A stretch of DNA of 64,000 nucleotides from contig NZ_WLZW01000001.1 in NCBI RefSeq assembly GCF_009707665.1, forward strand, positions 992,001-1,056,000, given 5' to 3'. The notes below the pieces were generated by a model. It had not been told where the DNA came from, did no database searches, and saw only the letters and a list, made by a program, of their open reading frames with translations. The DNA is from Planomicrobium sp. YIM 101495 (lineage in GTDB: Bacteria > Bacillota > Bacilli > Bacillales_A > Planococcaceae). Made by a program: the position numbers and the translations under genes. Of this stretch, positions 1 to 8,894 are shown in pieces (the stretch's first letter is position 1; each line of letters opens with the position of its first letter).

Positions 1-1446
1 TGTCAATGCAACTGCGAGCGATGCGACCAAACTGAACGCAATCGTCAAGGCGAACTCAAAGAAAATCTCGCCGATCAAGCCTGAAATGAAGATCACCGGC
101 ACGAAGACGACGACCGTCGTGAGCGTGGATGCCGTGATGGCACCTGCCACTTCTTTCGTCCCTTCCGATGCGGCTTTCTTCGGTGATTTGTCCATCGTCA
201 AATGGCGCTGGATGTTTTCGATGACGACGATCGAGTTATCCACAAGCATCCCGATGCCGAGTGCCAGAGCGCCGAGCGTCAAAATATTCAAGGCGAAGTC
301 CGCAAAGAACATGAGGACGAATGTCACGATCACCGAATAAGGGATCGCGACGCCGATGATAATCGGGCTCTTGATGCCTTTCAGGAAGAAGAACAGGACA
401 AGCATGGCGAACAATCCACCGAATAGCAGCGTCTGCCCGATATTGCCGACTGCAAGCTGGATATAATCCCCTTGGTCAAACAGCACGTCCGCCTTGATGC
501 CCGCGAACTCCTCTTCCTCCAATAATTCAGCCAGCTTTTCCTGGAATGCTGTGGAGACGTCTGCCGTATTCGCTCCGGATTCCTGCAGCGCCGATAGTAA
601 GACAGCCGGCTGCTGACTCGCGCGTGTCTCGGAACTTGCATCCCGCTCCTTCACAGAGACGTCCGCAACATCCGCAATCGTCACATTGTTCCCGTCGAGC
701 GGGTTGACCGTGACGATCAATTCGCCGATCTGCTCAGCACTTGAAATCGTGGACAGGATGCGCGTCGTCAATTGCTTGCCGTCTTCCGTCTCGATCGGTT
801 CACCCGGAAGCGATACGTTATTCGCTTGGATCACCTGGACGATGTCCGACTGTTGGAGACCGCGCGCTTCCAATTCTTCCGCATTCAACGAGATGACGAT
901 GTCTTCGATCAACGTCCCTGAGATGTTGACGTTCGCTACGCCTTCCGTCTGCAAGAGTTCCGTCTCTAACCGCTCAGCGAGAACGCGGATGTCGGCATCA
1001 TTGTCGCCGGATTGCAGTGACATTTGGATGACCGGAAATTGGGACGGGTCGAACTTCAAGAACCGCGGACTGCCGGCGTCATCCGGAATCGGTGTCTGAT
1101 CGATCCGTTGCAGCACATCCGCGTGGACATCGTTGATATCGGTCAACCAGCTGAATTGGAGCAGGATCAAGTTCGAACCTTCCTGCGAAATCGATTGCAC
1201 CGATTCGATGCCTGGCAATGTTGACAGCGTCTGTTCCAACGGTTTTGTCACTTTTTCGCTGACTTCCGTCGGGCTCGCGCCTTGATAATTCGTCACGACC
1301 ACACCAATCGGCGGATTTAATTCCGGAATAAGCGTTACTGGAATCCTAAAAAATGAAACGGCTCCGATAATAATGACTAAGAACATAACGACCAATGTTA
1401 AAACCGGTCGTTTGATGGAAAAATCACTTATATGCATAGTATCCAT
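1..1446 (-). CDS. RND-family efflux transporter, N-terminal part (cut by window edge)
   Basis: Proton-driven export permease of the AcrB/SwrC (RND) family in the cytoplasmic membrane. About 480 N-terminal residues are present; the family is about 1000-1060, so the C-terminal half lies beyond base 1. Seen: a first membrane helix right after the start, the large extracytoplasmic porter domain (PxGxE-type segment reading TLPGIESV, and the stretch around DAGSPRFLKFDPS), then the second helix group with the family segment GIGMLVDNSIVVIENIQRH. The start is ATG at 1446; an in-frame ATG at 1437 is also possible, with a GAGAGG ribosome site upstream. Substrate cannot be told; SwrC-like pumps export surfactants and drugs. 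Upstream lies a promoter with a palindrome over its -35, suggesting repressor control. Confidence 0.9.
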   Translation of the reverse strand, partial: MDTMHISDFSIKRPVLTLVVMFLVIIIGAVSFFRIPVTLIPELNPPIGVVVTNYQGASPTEVSEKVTKPLEQTLSTLPGIESVQSISQEGSNLILLQFSWLTDINDVHADVLQRIDQTPIPDDAGSPRFLKFDPSQFPVIQMSLQSGDNDADIRVLAERLETELLQTEGVANVNISGTLIEDIVISLNAEELEARGLQQSDIVQVIQANNVSLPGEPIETEDGKQLTTRILSTISSAEQIGELIVTVNPLDGNNVTIADVADVSVKERDASSETRASQQPAVLLSALQESGANTADVSTAFQEKLAELLEEEEFAGIKADVLFDQGDYIQLAVGNIGQTLLFGGLFAMLVLFFFLKGIKSPIIIGVAIPYSVIVTFVLMFFADFALNILTLGALALGIGMLVDNSIVVIENIQRHLTMDKSPKKAASEGTKEVAGAITASTLTTVVVFVPVIFISGLIGEIFFEFALTIAFSLVASLAVALT

Positions 1447-1470
1447 TTCCTCTCTATCTCTCATCCTTTA

Positions 1471-1514
1471 ATGATATGAAAAATAAGACCTCTCCGCAAA
1501 CTTATGCGAAGTTT
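1471..1514 (-). promoter_or_regulatory. Promoter and operator-like palindrome of the RND gene
   Basis: Read on the minus strand, TTGCGG (1494-1499) and TATCAT (1471-1476) are spaced by 17 bases, a plausible sigma-A promoter 25 bases ahead of the pump start. The inverted repeat AAACTT-N5-AAGTTT (1498-1514) overlaps the -35, where a repressor would block polymerase. The regulator is not identifiable. The same palindrome followed by T residues could be read as a weak plus-strand terminator, but no plus-strand gene ends there. Confidence 0.4.
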
Positions 1515-1550
1515 TTTTGTAATTGTCCGCTTTTTCCTGATTCAGACATA

Positions 1551-1580
1551 AGAAAAGCCTGCAATAAGCAGGCATTTTCT
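1551..1580 (-). terminator. Rho-independent terminator of prfC
   Basis: Stem GCCTGC/GCAGGC with a 5-base loop, flanked by A-rich and T-rich arms, beginning at the prfC stop codon. Confidence 0.8.
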
Positions 1581-3148
1581 CACAATAAGCTATACAGTTT
1601 TACTTCTGGATGTTTGTCTTGGAACCAGCGTGTCGCAAAATCGTTTTCGAAAAGGAAGACGTAATTGTCGTAACGATCCTTGACGAGCATCGAACGGCTG
1701 CTCGACATCGATTCTTTCAGATTTTCTTCGTTTTCGATCCAGCGCGCGACTTTCGAACCGACGGACTCCATGCGCACTTCGACGTTGTACTCATTCTTCA
1801 TCCGGTGTTCGAACACTTCGAACTGAAGCTGTCCGACAGCACCAAGGATAATTTCTTCCAAGTGGAGCGTCTTGTAATACTGGATTGCCCCTTCTTGGAC
1901 AAGCTGCAAGATCCCTTTATGGAAATGCTTCTGTTTCATGACGTTTTTCGCCGTCACTTTCATGAACAATTCCGGTGTGAACTGTGGAAGTGCTTCGTAC
2001 TCGAATTTCTTCCCACTCGTGATCGTATCCCCGATCTGGTAGTTCCCGATGTCGTGGAGTCCGATGATATCGCCGGCAACCGCTTCATCGACGGTCTCGC
2101 GGTCATCCGCCAAGAACTGAGTCGTCTGTGTCAGTTTGAATGACTTGCCTGTACGTGCGAGCGTAACGTTCATGCCGCGCTCGAATTTACCGGAGACGAT
2201 CCGGACGAATGCGATGCGGTCCCGGTGTGCCGGGTTCATGTTCGCTTGAATCTTGAAGACGAATCCGGAAAACGGTGCTTCCGACGGTTCGATTTCCGTT
2301 TGTTCTTTCGTCATGCGCGGCTGCGGAGACGGTGCAAAGTTCATATACGTCTCAAGGAATGTTTCCACTCCGAAGTTCGCGAGCGCACTTCCGAAGAAGA
2401 CTGGTGTCAATTCGCCTTTCTCGACGCGTTCATAAGAGAATTTGTTGCCTGCTTCTTCCAACAATTCCACGTCATCCATCGCTTGCGTATAATAGGACGT
2501 CGCTTTCATCGGGTGATCCCCAGCCAATCGCCCGTTTTCATCCAGATCCAAAAAGCGTGGTCCTTCTGAACGGAATGGCTCGATGCGCTTGTTGAAGCGA
2601 TCATAGATGCCGAGGAATTCTTTGCCCATCCCGATCGGCCAGTTCATTGCATATGACTCGATTTCGAGCACTTCTTCAAGTTCTTCCATCAATTCAAGCG
2701 GTTCTTTCCCTTGACGGTCCATCTTGTTGATGAACGTAAAGATCGGAATTCCGCGCATGCGGCAAACTTTGAATAGTTTCAGCGTTTGCGCCTCGATTCC
2801 TTTCGCGCTGTCGATGATCATGACTGCGCTGTCGACCGCCATCAATGTGCGGTACGTATCTTCACTGAAGTCTTGGTGTCCAGGTGTATCAAGGATGTTG
2901 ACACGGTTGCCGGCGTAGTCGAATTGCATGACGGACGACGTGACGGAAATCCCGCGCTGTTTCTCGATTTCCATCCAGTCGGACGTTGCGAACTTCCCTG
3001 ATTTCTTTCCTTTTACCGTTCCGGCATCACGGATCGCTCCGCCGAACAGCAATAGTTTTTCTGTTAACGTCGTTTTCCCGGCATCCGGGTGAGAGATGAT
3101 CGCAAAGGTTTTTCTGCTCTCGATTTCTTTTTTCAATGATTCTGACAT
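1580..3148 (-). CDS. prfC: Peptide chain release factor 3
   Basis: Ribosome-associated GTPase that recycles RF1/RF2 after peptide release. The 522-residue length fits RF3. Seen: P-loop [11 protein letters not shown] near residue 20, switch region with [24 protein letters not shown], and the NKMD guanine motif near residue 137, followed by the translation-factor beta barrel and the C-terminal RF3 domain. The ATG at 3148 is chosen because AAGGAGCG precedes it at good distance; a longer reading from 3166 would place the start inside that ribosome site. It follows murE on the same strand, an arrangement I recall from Staphylococcus; B. subtilis lacks prfC. The terminator upstream means it probably has its own promoter in 3149-3390. 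Confidence 0.95.
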   Translation of the reverse strand: MSESLKKEIESRKTFAIISHPDAGKTTLTEKLLLFGGAIRDAGTVKGKKSGKFATSDWMEIEKQRGISVTSSVMQFDYAGNRVNILDTPGHQDFSEDTYRTLMAVDSAVMIIDSAKGIEAQTLKLFKVCRMRGIPIFTFINKMDRQGKEPLELMEELEEVLEIESYAMNWPIGMGKEFLGIYDRFNKRIEPFRSEGPRFLDLDENGRLAGDHPMKATSYYTQAMDDVELLEEAGNKFSYERVEKGELTPVFFGSALANFGVETFLETYMNFAPSPQPRMTKEQTEIEPSEAPFSGFVFKIQANMNPAHRDRIAFVRIVSGKFERGMNVTLARTGKSFKLTQTTQFLADDRETVDEAVAGDIIGLHDIGNYQIGDTITSGKKFEYEALPQFTPELFMKVTAKNVMKQKHFHKGILQLVQEGAIQYYKTLHLEEIILGAVGQLQFEVFEHRMKNEYNVEVRMESVGSKVARWIENEENLKESMSSSRSMLVKDRYDNYVFLFENDFATRWFQDKHPEVKLYSLL

Positions 3149-3390
3149 GCTTGTACGCTCCTTCATCTTTACAAAGATCCATCGTTCGATTCTCTATTCC
3201 TACAGCGTCCCGTGACCGGTACGCTCGTTGGATTCCACTGGCGATTCAAAAAACCTGTCTGTAGGCACCCGCCGGCAATCAAAAAGACCATGTCCAAGCA
3301 GTGTGCACACTTCTTACATATTAGAGAAATCCCTGTAAAAACACAAGATTTTTTCACCGCCGTTAGTTTCCCAGCGCCAGCAGACATGAG
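3149..3390 (-). other. Leader region of prfC without a convincing gene
   Basis: About 240 bases between the murE terminator and prfC. On the minus strand TTGTGT-N17-TAATAT is a weak promoter candidate that would give a leader of roughly 165 bases. A 79-codon reading frame here has no ribosome site and no recognisable protein. Confidence 0.3.
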
Positions 3391-3426
3391 AAAAGGCGGT
3401 AAAATCATTCGATTTCAACCGCCTTC
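3391..3426 (-). terminator. Rho-independent terminator of murE
   Basis: GGCGGT/ACCGCC stem extended by AAATC/GATTT around an ATTC loop, with a T run on the minus strand, 19 bases after the murE stop. Confidence 0.8.
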
Positions 3427-3444
3427 CGTTTCTTCTATCCATTT

Positions 3445-4914
3445 TCAGTTCAAATTGAACTTCTTCTTCGCTTCATCGATTGCGATGTCTTTGTCGCTAT
3501 GCGGATATTTCGTATTGCCGATGATTTGGAAATCTTCGTGCCCTTTGCCTGCGAAAATGAGCAAGTCCCCTGGTTCCGCCTGCTGGACCGCATGGCGGAC
3601 CGCTTCTTCACGGTCTCCGATACACGCATATGCACCGTGCGTCATCCCTTTTTCGAGATCGTTGACGATGCTGTCATATGCTTCATCACGCGGATCATCT
3701 GTCGTCAACACGACATAATCAGCTTTCGATGCTTTTGCAGCCATCGTGGGCCGTTTCGTCTTGTCCCGGTTCCCCCCGGTGCCGACGAGGAAAATGACTT
3801 TGTTCGTTTTGAATGGTTCGACTGCTTCAATCGCTTTTTCGATGGCGTCCGGTGTATGCGCGTAGTCGATGAAAATCGAGATCGGCAAGTCCGTCTCCAC
3901 TTTTTGCATCCGACCGTCGATCGGTTCGATCACTGCCAGTGCAGCAAGGATGTCGGTTATCGGAATTCCTTCCGCTGATAGTGCAGCGATGGCCGCTAAT
4001 GTGTTCGCTACGTTGAAAGCACCGAGCAACTTCATCGACACGTGGAATTCACCTTCTGCACAAGTCATCGTGTAGTGTGTACCCGCTCCATCCATTTCAA
4101 TAACACTCGCTTTGAAATCTGCCGGCTGTTCGATTCCATATGTGAAGACGCGGTGCGGCGTCATTTGCGCATAGCGTTCCGACCACGGATCGTCCGCGTT
4201 CAAGATTGACTGCTTTTGTTCCGCAAGATTTTGGCCAAGCTGGGAAAACAGCAAGCCTTTCGCATGGCCGTATTCCTCCATCGTTCCGTGGAAATCAAGG
4301 TGATCATGCGTCAAGTTCGTGAAAATTGCTGTGTTGAACTCTACACCAGCCAGTCTGCCGAGAACAAGTCCGTGTGAAGAAACTTCCATCGACATGTGGC
4401 TGCATCCTTCATTTTTTGCACGGTGGATCATGCCTTGCGTCGTCAGCGCATCATTCGTCGTATTCGCAGACGCTTCCAAGTTTCCGTTAATGTTGAAGCC
4501 GATCGTTCCGCTCAGTGCCGACTTCTTGCCAAGCTCCATAAGAAGAGCATGGATGATACCGCCGACACTCGTCTTGCCGTTCGTGCCGGTCACGCCGATC
4601 ATCTGCATCTCTTTCGATGGATGGTTGTAAAAAGCCGCGGCCAATTGACCAAGTGCACGCGATGAATCGGTGACGATGATTTGTGCGACATGCTCAGGTA
4701 GTGCCAGTTCACGTTCTGCGACAATCACACCAGCCCCCCTCTCCACTGCCACTCCGGCAAAGTCATGCCCATCGACCGTGTAGCCTGGAATGCAGACGAA
4801 AAGCGCGCCGGATTTCGCTTCACGCGAATCCATCGTCATCGTCTCGATCGTCTCCGGCAATGTGCCGATCAGTTGTTTTATTGCAATGTGTTGTAGCAAT
4901 TGTTTTGTATCCAT
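3445..4914 (-). CDS. murE: UDP-N-acetylmuramoyl-tripeptide synthetase (MurE), probably L-lysine type
   Basis: Cytoplasmic ATP-dependent ligase adding the third amino acid to UDP-MurNAc-L-Ala-D-Glu. 489 residues. Seen: the MurE N-terminal domain, ATP loop GTNGKTS (residues 110-116), the Mur ligase centre around THDHLDFHG, and the C-terminal domain with DDPRDE near residue 404. In meso-diaminopimelate enzymes this box is usually DNPR; here the second position is Asp, as in some lysine-adding enzymes. The neighbouring prfC, as in staphylococcal murE-prfC, also favours lysine. The start ATG follows AGGAGG. Family assignment is sure; substrate is inferred. Confidence 0.92.
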   Translation of the reverse strand: MDTKQLLQHIAIKQLIGTLPETIETMTMDSREAKSGALFVCIPGYTVDGHDFAGVAVERGAGVIVAERELALPEHVAQIIVTDSSRALGQLAAAFYNHPSKEMQMIGVTGTNGKTSVGGIIHALLMELGKKSALSGTIGFNINGNLEASANTTNDALTTQGMIHRAKNEGCSHMSMEVSSHGLVLGRLAGVEFNTAIFTNLTHDHLDFHGTMEEYGHAKGLLFSQLGQNLAEQKQSILNADDPWSERYAQMTPHRVFTYGIEQPADFKASVIEMDGAGTHYTMTCAEGEFHVSMKLLGAFNVANTLAAIAALSAEGIPITDILAALAVIEPIDGRMQKVETDLPISIFIDYAHTPDAIEKAIEAVEPFKTNKVIFLVGTGGNRDKTKRPTMAAKASKADYVVLTTDDPRDEAYDSIVNDLEKGMTHGAYACIGDREEAVRHAVQQAEPGDLLIFAGKGHEDFQIIGNTKYPHSDKDIAIDEAKKKFNLN

Positions 4915-4930
4915 ATCCTGTTCCTCCTGT

Positions 4931-5983
4931 TTACGGTGCGAGCGGTGATTTTACGTAAGCGTAAAGCAACTCCGCCGTCGCCTTCAGTGAATCCATATGC
5001 GTCCGTTCGTATGAGTGCGATGCTTCGATTCCCGGACCGAACAACGCATGCTTCACGTCGTATCCTGCGCGGATCGCAGCAGATGCATCCGAACCGTAAT
5101 ATGGATAAATATCCACTTTGTAATCGATGTCCTGGTCTTTCGCCAATCCGACAAGGTGGCGCGTCAAACCGTAATGATACGGCCCGCTTGAATCCTTCGC
5201 ACAAATCGATACCGTATATTCGTCTGAAGCTTGCCCGTCGCCGATCGCGCCCATGTCGACCGCGATGTACTCAATCGTCTCTTCCGGAATGCTTGAGTTT
5301 CCGCCGAAGCCGATTTCTTCGTTGTTCGAAATGTAGAAATGCGTCGTGTACGGAATCTCTTCGCCGCTCTTGCTCAATTGCTCGACCAAGCGAAGGAGCA
5401 GTGCCGTGCTTGCTTTGTCATCCAAGTGGCGGGACTTGATGTAACCTGAACCCGCTTCTGTGAAGCGTGGATTGAACGATACGAAATCGCCTACTTCAAT
5501 GCCAATCTCACGCACCGCATCCGCTGTGAATGCCTTTTCGTCGAGTCGGATTTCCATCGTGTTTGCGTTGCGTTCTGATGAACCCGCGTCTTTGTAGACG
5601 TGTACCGTTGTATTATGTAAGACAATCGTTCCGGAAACCTGCTTGCCGTCCGCTGTGTGGACGAGGCAGTTCTCCCCTTCGATCGCATTGAATGTGAAGC
5701 CGCCGACCAGTGATAACTTGATTCTGCCGTTCGGCTTGATGTCTTTGACCATCGCGCCAAGTGTGTCGACATGCGCGGTCAATAGACGGTGCTGCTCATC
5801 GTTGCTTCCTGGAATCGTTGCGATGACGCTTCCTTTGTTGGTCATTTTCGCTGTGACGTTCCAATCTGCGAATTGCTCGTTGATCGCCTTCATGATTTCC
5901 ATCGTGTATCCCGAAGGACTCGGCGTCTCCACCAATCGTTTCAATACCGCGATCGTTTCCTGTTCATTCCATTTTACAGTCAT
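4931..5983 (-). CDS. M42-family aminopeptidase
   Basis: Cytosolic metallo-aminopeptidase of family M42 (glutamyl/deblocking aminopeptidase, cellulase-M-like). 350 residues, usual length. Seen: first metal histidine in LTAHVDTLGA (about residue 70), bridging Asp in DDKAS, the acid base pair in SNNEEIGFGG, Asp in AVDMGAIGD, and the last histidine in HSYERTHMDS near the C-terminus. The start ATG at 5983 follows GGAGG. It lies 16 bases upstream of murE on the same strand, so the two are probably cotranscribed. Exact peptide preference is not visible. Confidence 0.88.
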   Translation of the reverse strand: MTVKWNEQETIAVLKRLVETPSPSGYTMEIMKAINEQFADWNVTAKMTNKGSVIATIPGSNDEQHRLLTAHVDTLGAMVKDIKPNGRIKLSLVGGFTFNAIEGENCLVHTADGKQVSGTIVLHNTTVHVYKDAGSSERNANTMEIRLDEKAFTADAVREIGIEVGDFVSFNPRFTEAGSGYIKSRHLDDKASTALLLRLVEQLSKSGEEIPYTTHFYISNNEEIGFGGNSSIPEETIEYIAVDMGAIGDGQASDEYTVSICAKDSSGPYHYGLTRHLVGLAKDQDIDYKVDIYPYYGSDASAAIRAGYDVKHALFGPGIEASHSYERTHMDSLKATAELLYAYVKSPLAP

Positions 5984-6060
5984 TCAACTCGCCTCCTCTA
6001 ATGTATCCATCATAACAAAATGGCGGATGTTCGGATAGTTGCACTACTTCCGTACGAAAG

Positions 6061-6114
6061 AAAAAAGCCGTTCCACAGGAAGCCAGTTTCCTGACTCCCA
6101 TAGAACAGCCTTTG
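6061..6114 (-). terminator. Terminator after the secreted PepSY gene
   Basis: Imperfect outer stem (AAGGCTGTTC with GAACGGCTT) and a CAGGAA/TTCCTG inner stem, ending in a T run on the minus strand; it closes the PepSY gene cluster. Confidence 0.65.
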
Positions 6115-6154
6115 TTTTATTTACTTAACTAACTTCTTGCGAGGTGCTTGTCAC

Positions 6155-6760
6155 TCAGTCTTCGATATCCGTTTCGACTTCAAGGATTTCACCGTTTGTC
6201 GCGTCCACTTTCACTTCGTGCTCTTCGTAATGGTTGTCGATTTCGATGTCGTAGTACACTCTACCGTCATCGTGCTCAAGCTCTACATCTTCCACTTCAC
6301 CTGATACGACTGCAAGTGCCGCTTTCACTGCATCTTCTGCAGAAATCTTCACTGCTCCATAGGCTTTGCCGTTCTGCGCGGAAGCTTGTGTGCTTGCGGC
6401 TTTTTTGTCGTCATCGTCAAAATCGTTCTCTTTTTCCCGCTTGTTCTTCAGCACTTCCCCTGTGATTGCATCCACTTCGATATCATACTCGTAGCCATTC
6501 GCATACATTTCGATATCGTAGTACTGTTTGCCGTTATCTCTCTCCAGTTCGATATCGGTCATCTGTCCATCGATGATGTCACGGGCGATCCCTTCCGCTT
6601 TTCCGAAGCCGATCTTCTCCTTCTCACTGTTCACTGCCGCCGTCTCAACCACTGCAGTTTGCAACTGCGTGTCTTGCTGTGTTCCTTCATTCGAATTGGC
6701 GAATGCAATTCCTCCGAACAATAACAAGCCTGCTGCTGGTACCAAAATTAATTTCTTCAT
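6155..6760 (-). CDS. Secreted protein with two PepSY domains (YkoI/YkoJ-like)
   Basis: 201 residues exported protein. It opens with a short signal peptide (MKKLI..., hydrophobic core GLLLFGGIAFA), then two PepSY units: the first around GDGQMTDIELERDNGKQYYDIEM and a repeat with VEDVELEHDDGRVYYDIEI, each closing with a VDAxxGEVL-type strand. A KKAAS/Gln/Ala-rich linker joins them. PepSY domains are thought to restrain proteases or sense the outer surface. The ATG at 6760 is preferred because GGAGGG lies 7 bases before it. It follows a two-component operon and a promoter with an 11-bp phased array, suggesting it is an output of that system. Confidence 0.82.
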   Translation of the reverse strand: MKKLILVPAAGLLLFGGIAFANSNEGTQQDTQLQTAVVETAAVNSEKEKIGFGKAEGIARDIIDGQMTDIELERDNGKQYYDIEMYANGYEYDIEVDAITGEVLKNKREKENDFDDDDKKAASTQASAQNGKAYGAVKISAEDAVKAALAVVSGEVEDVELEHDDGRVYYDIEIDNHYEEHEVKVDATNGEILEVETDIED

Positions 6761-6789
6761 CTTGATTCCCTCCTTCATTTGATACTCTT

Positions 6790-6846
6790 ACTATATCCAG
6801 AGCATCTGAGAGCATCATGAGAAGAACATTAGAATTTGATGAGAAT
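6790..6846 (-). promoter_or_regulatory. Response-regulator array and promoter of the secreted PepSY gene
   Basis: Four pentamers, TGAGA (6807), TGAGA (6818), TTAGA (6829) and TGAGA (6840), sit at exact 11-bp steps (plus-strand reading; TTCTCAT on the coding strand). A -10 reading TATAGT (6790-6795, minus) follows with no good -35. Tandem sites at 11 bp in place of a -35 are the typical arrangement for activators of the OmpR/PhoB family. The regulator at 8895-9575 is of that family and in the same cluster. Confidence 0.6.
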
Positions 6847-6848
6847 GG

Positions 6849-7523
6849 TTAATCATCCCATTCGACGGTCATGACATCGCCACGGATCGCATGGATCTGG
6901 ACGGTCACTTCTTGATCACTCTCATCTTTTTCGATGGTGACCAGGAAGTAGCCGCCGTCTTCCGTCGATTCGAAATCCACATCATCGACGACGCCGTCCA
7001 AATAAGTTTTAGCGATTGCAATCGCATCATCAGGCGTCAAGGCAGTCGGTATTGCCGCTTCTTCCGCTTCCTTTTCCAGCTTCACCACTTCGCCGTCCAT
7101 TGCTGAGACGGTGACGGTCGTGATCGTACCGTCTTGAACAGTTTGCACTTCATAGAGGCCATTTTGTTCATCGAACCGAACAGCCGATGCCGTTCCTCCT
7201 GTTTCCGCAACCGCTATTCCTTTCGCTTGTGCTTCCGTCAAAGGTTCAGGAGCTGCGGATTCGAGCAGCTCGATCGCTCCGACTGTGCCGTCCGATTTGT
7301 CGACCGAAGCACGGTAGCGTCCAGCTTCATTCTTGAACTCTACGTTATATAAATTCCCAGCATCCGTCACTTGGCCGGTTTCACCGCCGTATAAGGAAGC
7401 GACTCGTTCAGCGGCTTCCGCTTCTGATACGTTCTGATTTTCACTGGGATTCAGGAATAGCACTAAAAGCAACCCAGCAAGAAGGACGAATGCAATGCCG
7501 ACAATCCATACTCTTTTTTTCAT
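6849..7523 (-). CDS. Membrane-anchored PepSY-domain protein
   Basis: 224 residues. An N-terminal membrane helix (about residues 5-24, IVGIAFVLLAGLLLVLFL) anchors an extracytoplasmic part with repeated PepSY-like units, the last one containing YLDGVVDDVDFESTEDGGYFLVTI. The start codon overlaps the stop of the sensor kinase (ATGA) with a strong AGGAGGG upstream, so it is translationally coupled. The order regulator-kinase-PepSY-PepSY is like B. subtilis ykoG-ykoH-ykoI-ykoJ, a set of unknown stimulus. It may modulate the kinase or a surface protease; this is inference. Confidence 0.8.
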   Translation of the reverse strand: MKKRVWIVGIAFVLLAGLLLVLFLNPSENQNVSEAEAAERVASLYGGETGQVTDAGNLYNVEFKNEAGRYRASVDKSDGTVGAIELLESAAPEPLTEAQAKGIAVAETGGTASAVRFDEQNGLYEVQTVQDGTITTVTVSAMDGEVVKLEKEAEEAAIPTALTPDDAIAIAKTYLDGVVDDVDFESTEDGGYFLVTIEKDESDQEVTVQIHAIRGDVMTVEWDD

Positions 7524-8893
7524 CGTGATCCCTCCTGCTCCAATTGTAGCGCGTGAACATGAGATTTCGATGAGAAGCGGACGGAAATAGTCGTTCCCAT
7601 TCCTTCGATGCTCTCGATTTCAAGTGCTAGCTCCAGACGTTCCGCCAGTTCTTTCGCAAGTGACAGGCCGAGGCCGAAGCCACCAGTGTCCCGACTCCGT
7701 GCTTTATCCACACGGTAAAAGCGATCGAAGACGAGTGGCAGTGACTGTTTTGGAATCCCGACTCCGTAATCGCGGATCTGGATGACTGTCCCACCTTGAT
7801 CACTAATGATTAGTTCAACACGGTCCTCACTGTATTTCCGTGCGTTGTCCAATAAAATGTATAAAATCTGCTTCAGCTTCTCGGGATCTGTCCGTTCGAT
7901 TGCGTCAGCGATTTCTTTTTCCAAGATGAACTGGCGGTCGTAAGCCGTATTCATCGCAGCAGTGATTTCTTCCAATAGCTGCAAGACGTCGACTTGTTTC
8001 ATTTCAAGCTTTGATTCACTTGCGCCCGCAAGATTCAAGAGCTGTTCGATCATCGCAGCCATCCGGACCGATTCAACTTCGATCGCCGTCAAACTTTCCT
8101 CTGCCACTTGTTCGTTGCGGAGCCCTTGGCGGCGAAGCAATTTCGCGTAGCCACGGATGACGGTCAGCGGCGTCTTCAGTTCATGGGATGCATTCGAGAC
8201 GAAATCTTCCTGCTTGGAATAGTTCTCCTCGAGCAATTCCATCATCCGATTGAACGTATGAGTCATTTCCCCTAGTTCGTCACTATTAACTTTTTCTTCC
8301 GGTAGCTTCTCGAATTGTCCATTCTCTTGGATACGCCGCATTGTGCCGGTCAATTCTTGAATCGGCTGGGCGACGAGCTTCCCAAGAAAGCGGCTGGACA
8401 AAAAAATCGGAATCATCGCGACAGCCGTGACGATTGCAAGTAACAGTAGCAAGTTCTGTAAATTGGCTGCAGGCTGCGCCATCGACTGTGCTACCGTCAG
8501 CTCCATGACCGAGCCGTCCGACCAGATGATGGGTGCTTTGACGAAGGCGAACGGTTCACCTTCGACATCCGTCTGTCCCGCTCCGCTTCCCGGAATGTCC
8601 GGAAATGCAGCGGTGATCGCCGGATCTTGGATGGACGTCATGACAGTTCCTGCACCGTCTTTCACTTGCACTGCACCGGATGCAGGTACATACGCCCGAA
8701 GAACCGTTTCACGCGGGATGTTGTCGTTCCGGCTGAGTGCTGCCACCAGCAATTCCGTTTCTGCACGGAGCCGATCCTCCTCTGTAGAATATGTCTGGTT
8801 GCTGAACGTCAAATAGATGACCGCATTGACAAGGAGCAAGACAAGTAGCATGAGCAGTGTCGAAGATAAATGGATTCTCGTCTTCAGCTTCAT
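7520..8893 (-). CDS. HAMP-domain sensor histidine kinase (YkoH-like)
   Basis: 457-residue membrane kinase. Order seen: TM1 (about 11-31), extracytoplasmic sensor of about 115 residues, TM2 (147-165), HAMP, dimerisation helix with the phospho-acceptor His237 in SNASHELKTPL, then the ATPase with N box (LLDNARKYS), G1 (DYGVGIP), F box (FDRFYRVDKARS) and G2 (GFGLGLSLAKEL). It starts 1 base after the response-regulator stop and overlaps the next PepSY gene by 4 bases. It phosphorylates the partner regulator at 8895-9575. The stimulus is unknown; the attached PepSY proteins point to the cell envelope. Confidence 0.92.
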   Translation of the reverse strand: MKLKTRIHLSSTLLMLLVLLLVNAVIYLTFSNQTYSTEEDRLRAETELLVAALSRNDNIPRETVLRAYVPASGAVQVKDGAGTVMTSIQDPAITAAFPDIPGSGAGQTDVEGEPFAFVKAPIIWSDGSVMELTVAQSMAQPAANLQNLLLLLAIVTAVAMIPIFLSSRFLGKLVAQPIQELTGTMRRIQENGQFEKLPEEKVNSDELGEMTHTFNRMMELLEENYSKQEDFVSNASHELKTPLTVIRGYAKLLRRQGLRNEQVAEESLTAIEVESVRMAAMIEQLLNLAGASESKLEMKQVDVLQLLEEITAAMNTAYDRQFILEKEIADAIERTDPEKLKQILYILLDNARKYSEDRVELIISDQGGTVIQIRDYGVGIPKQSLPLVFDRFYRVDKARSRDTGGFGLGLSLAKELAERLELALEIESIEGMGTTISVRFSSKSHVHALQLEQEGSR

Positions 8894-8894
8894 C

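Noticed and set aside
3169-3408. 79-codon minus-strand frame before prfC
   Set aside because: No ribosome site, overlaps the murE terminator, no recognisable protein; treated as leader DNA.
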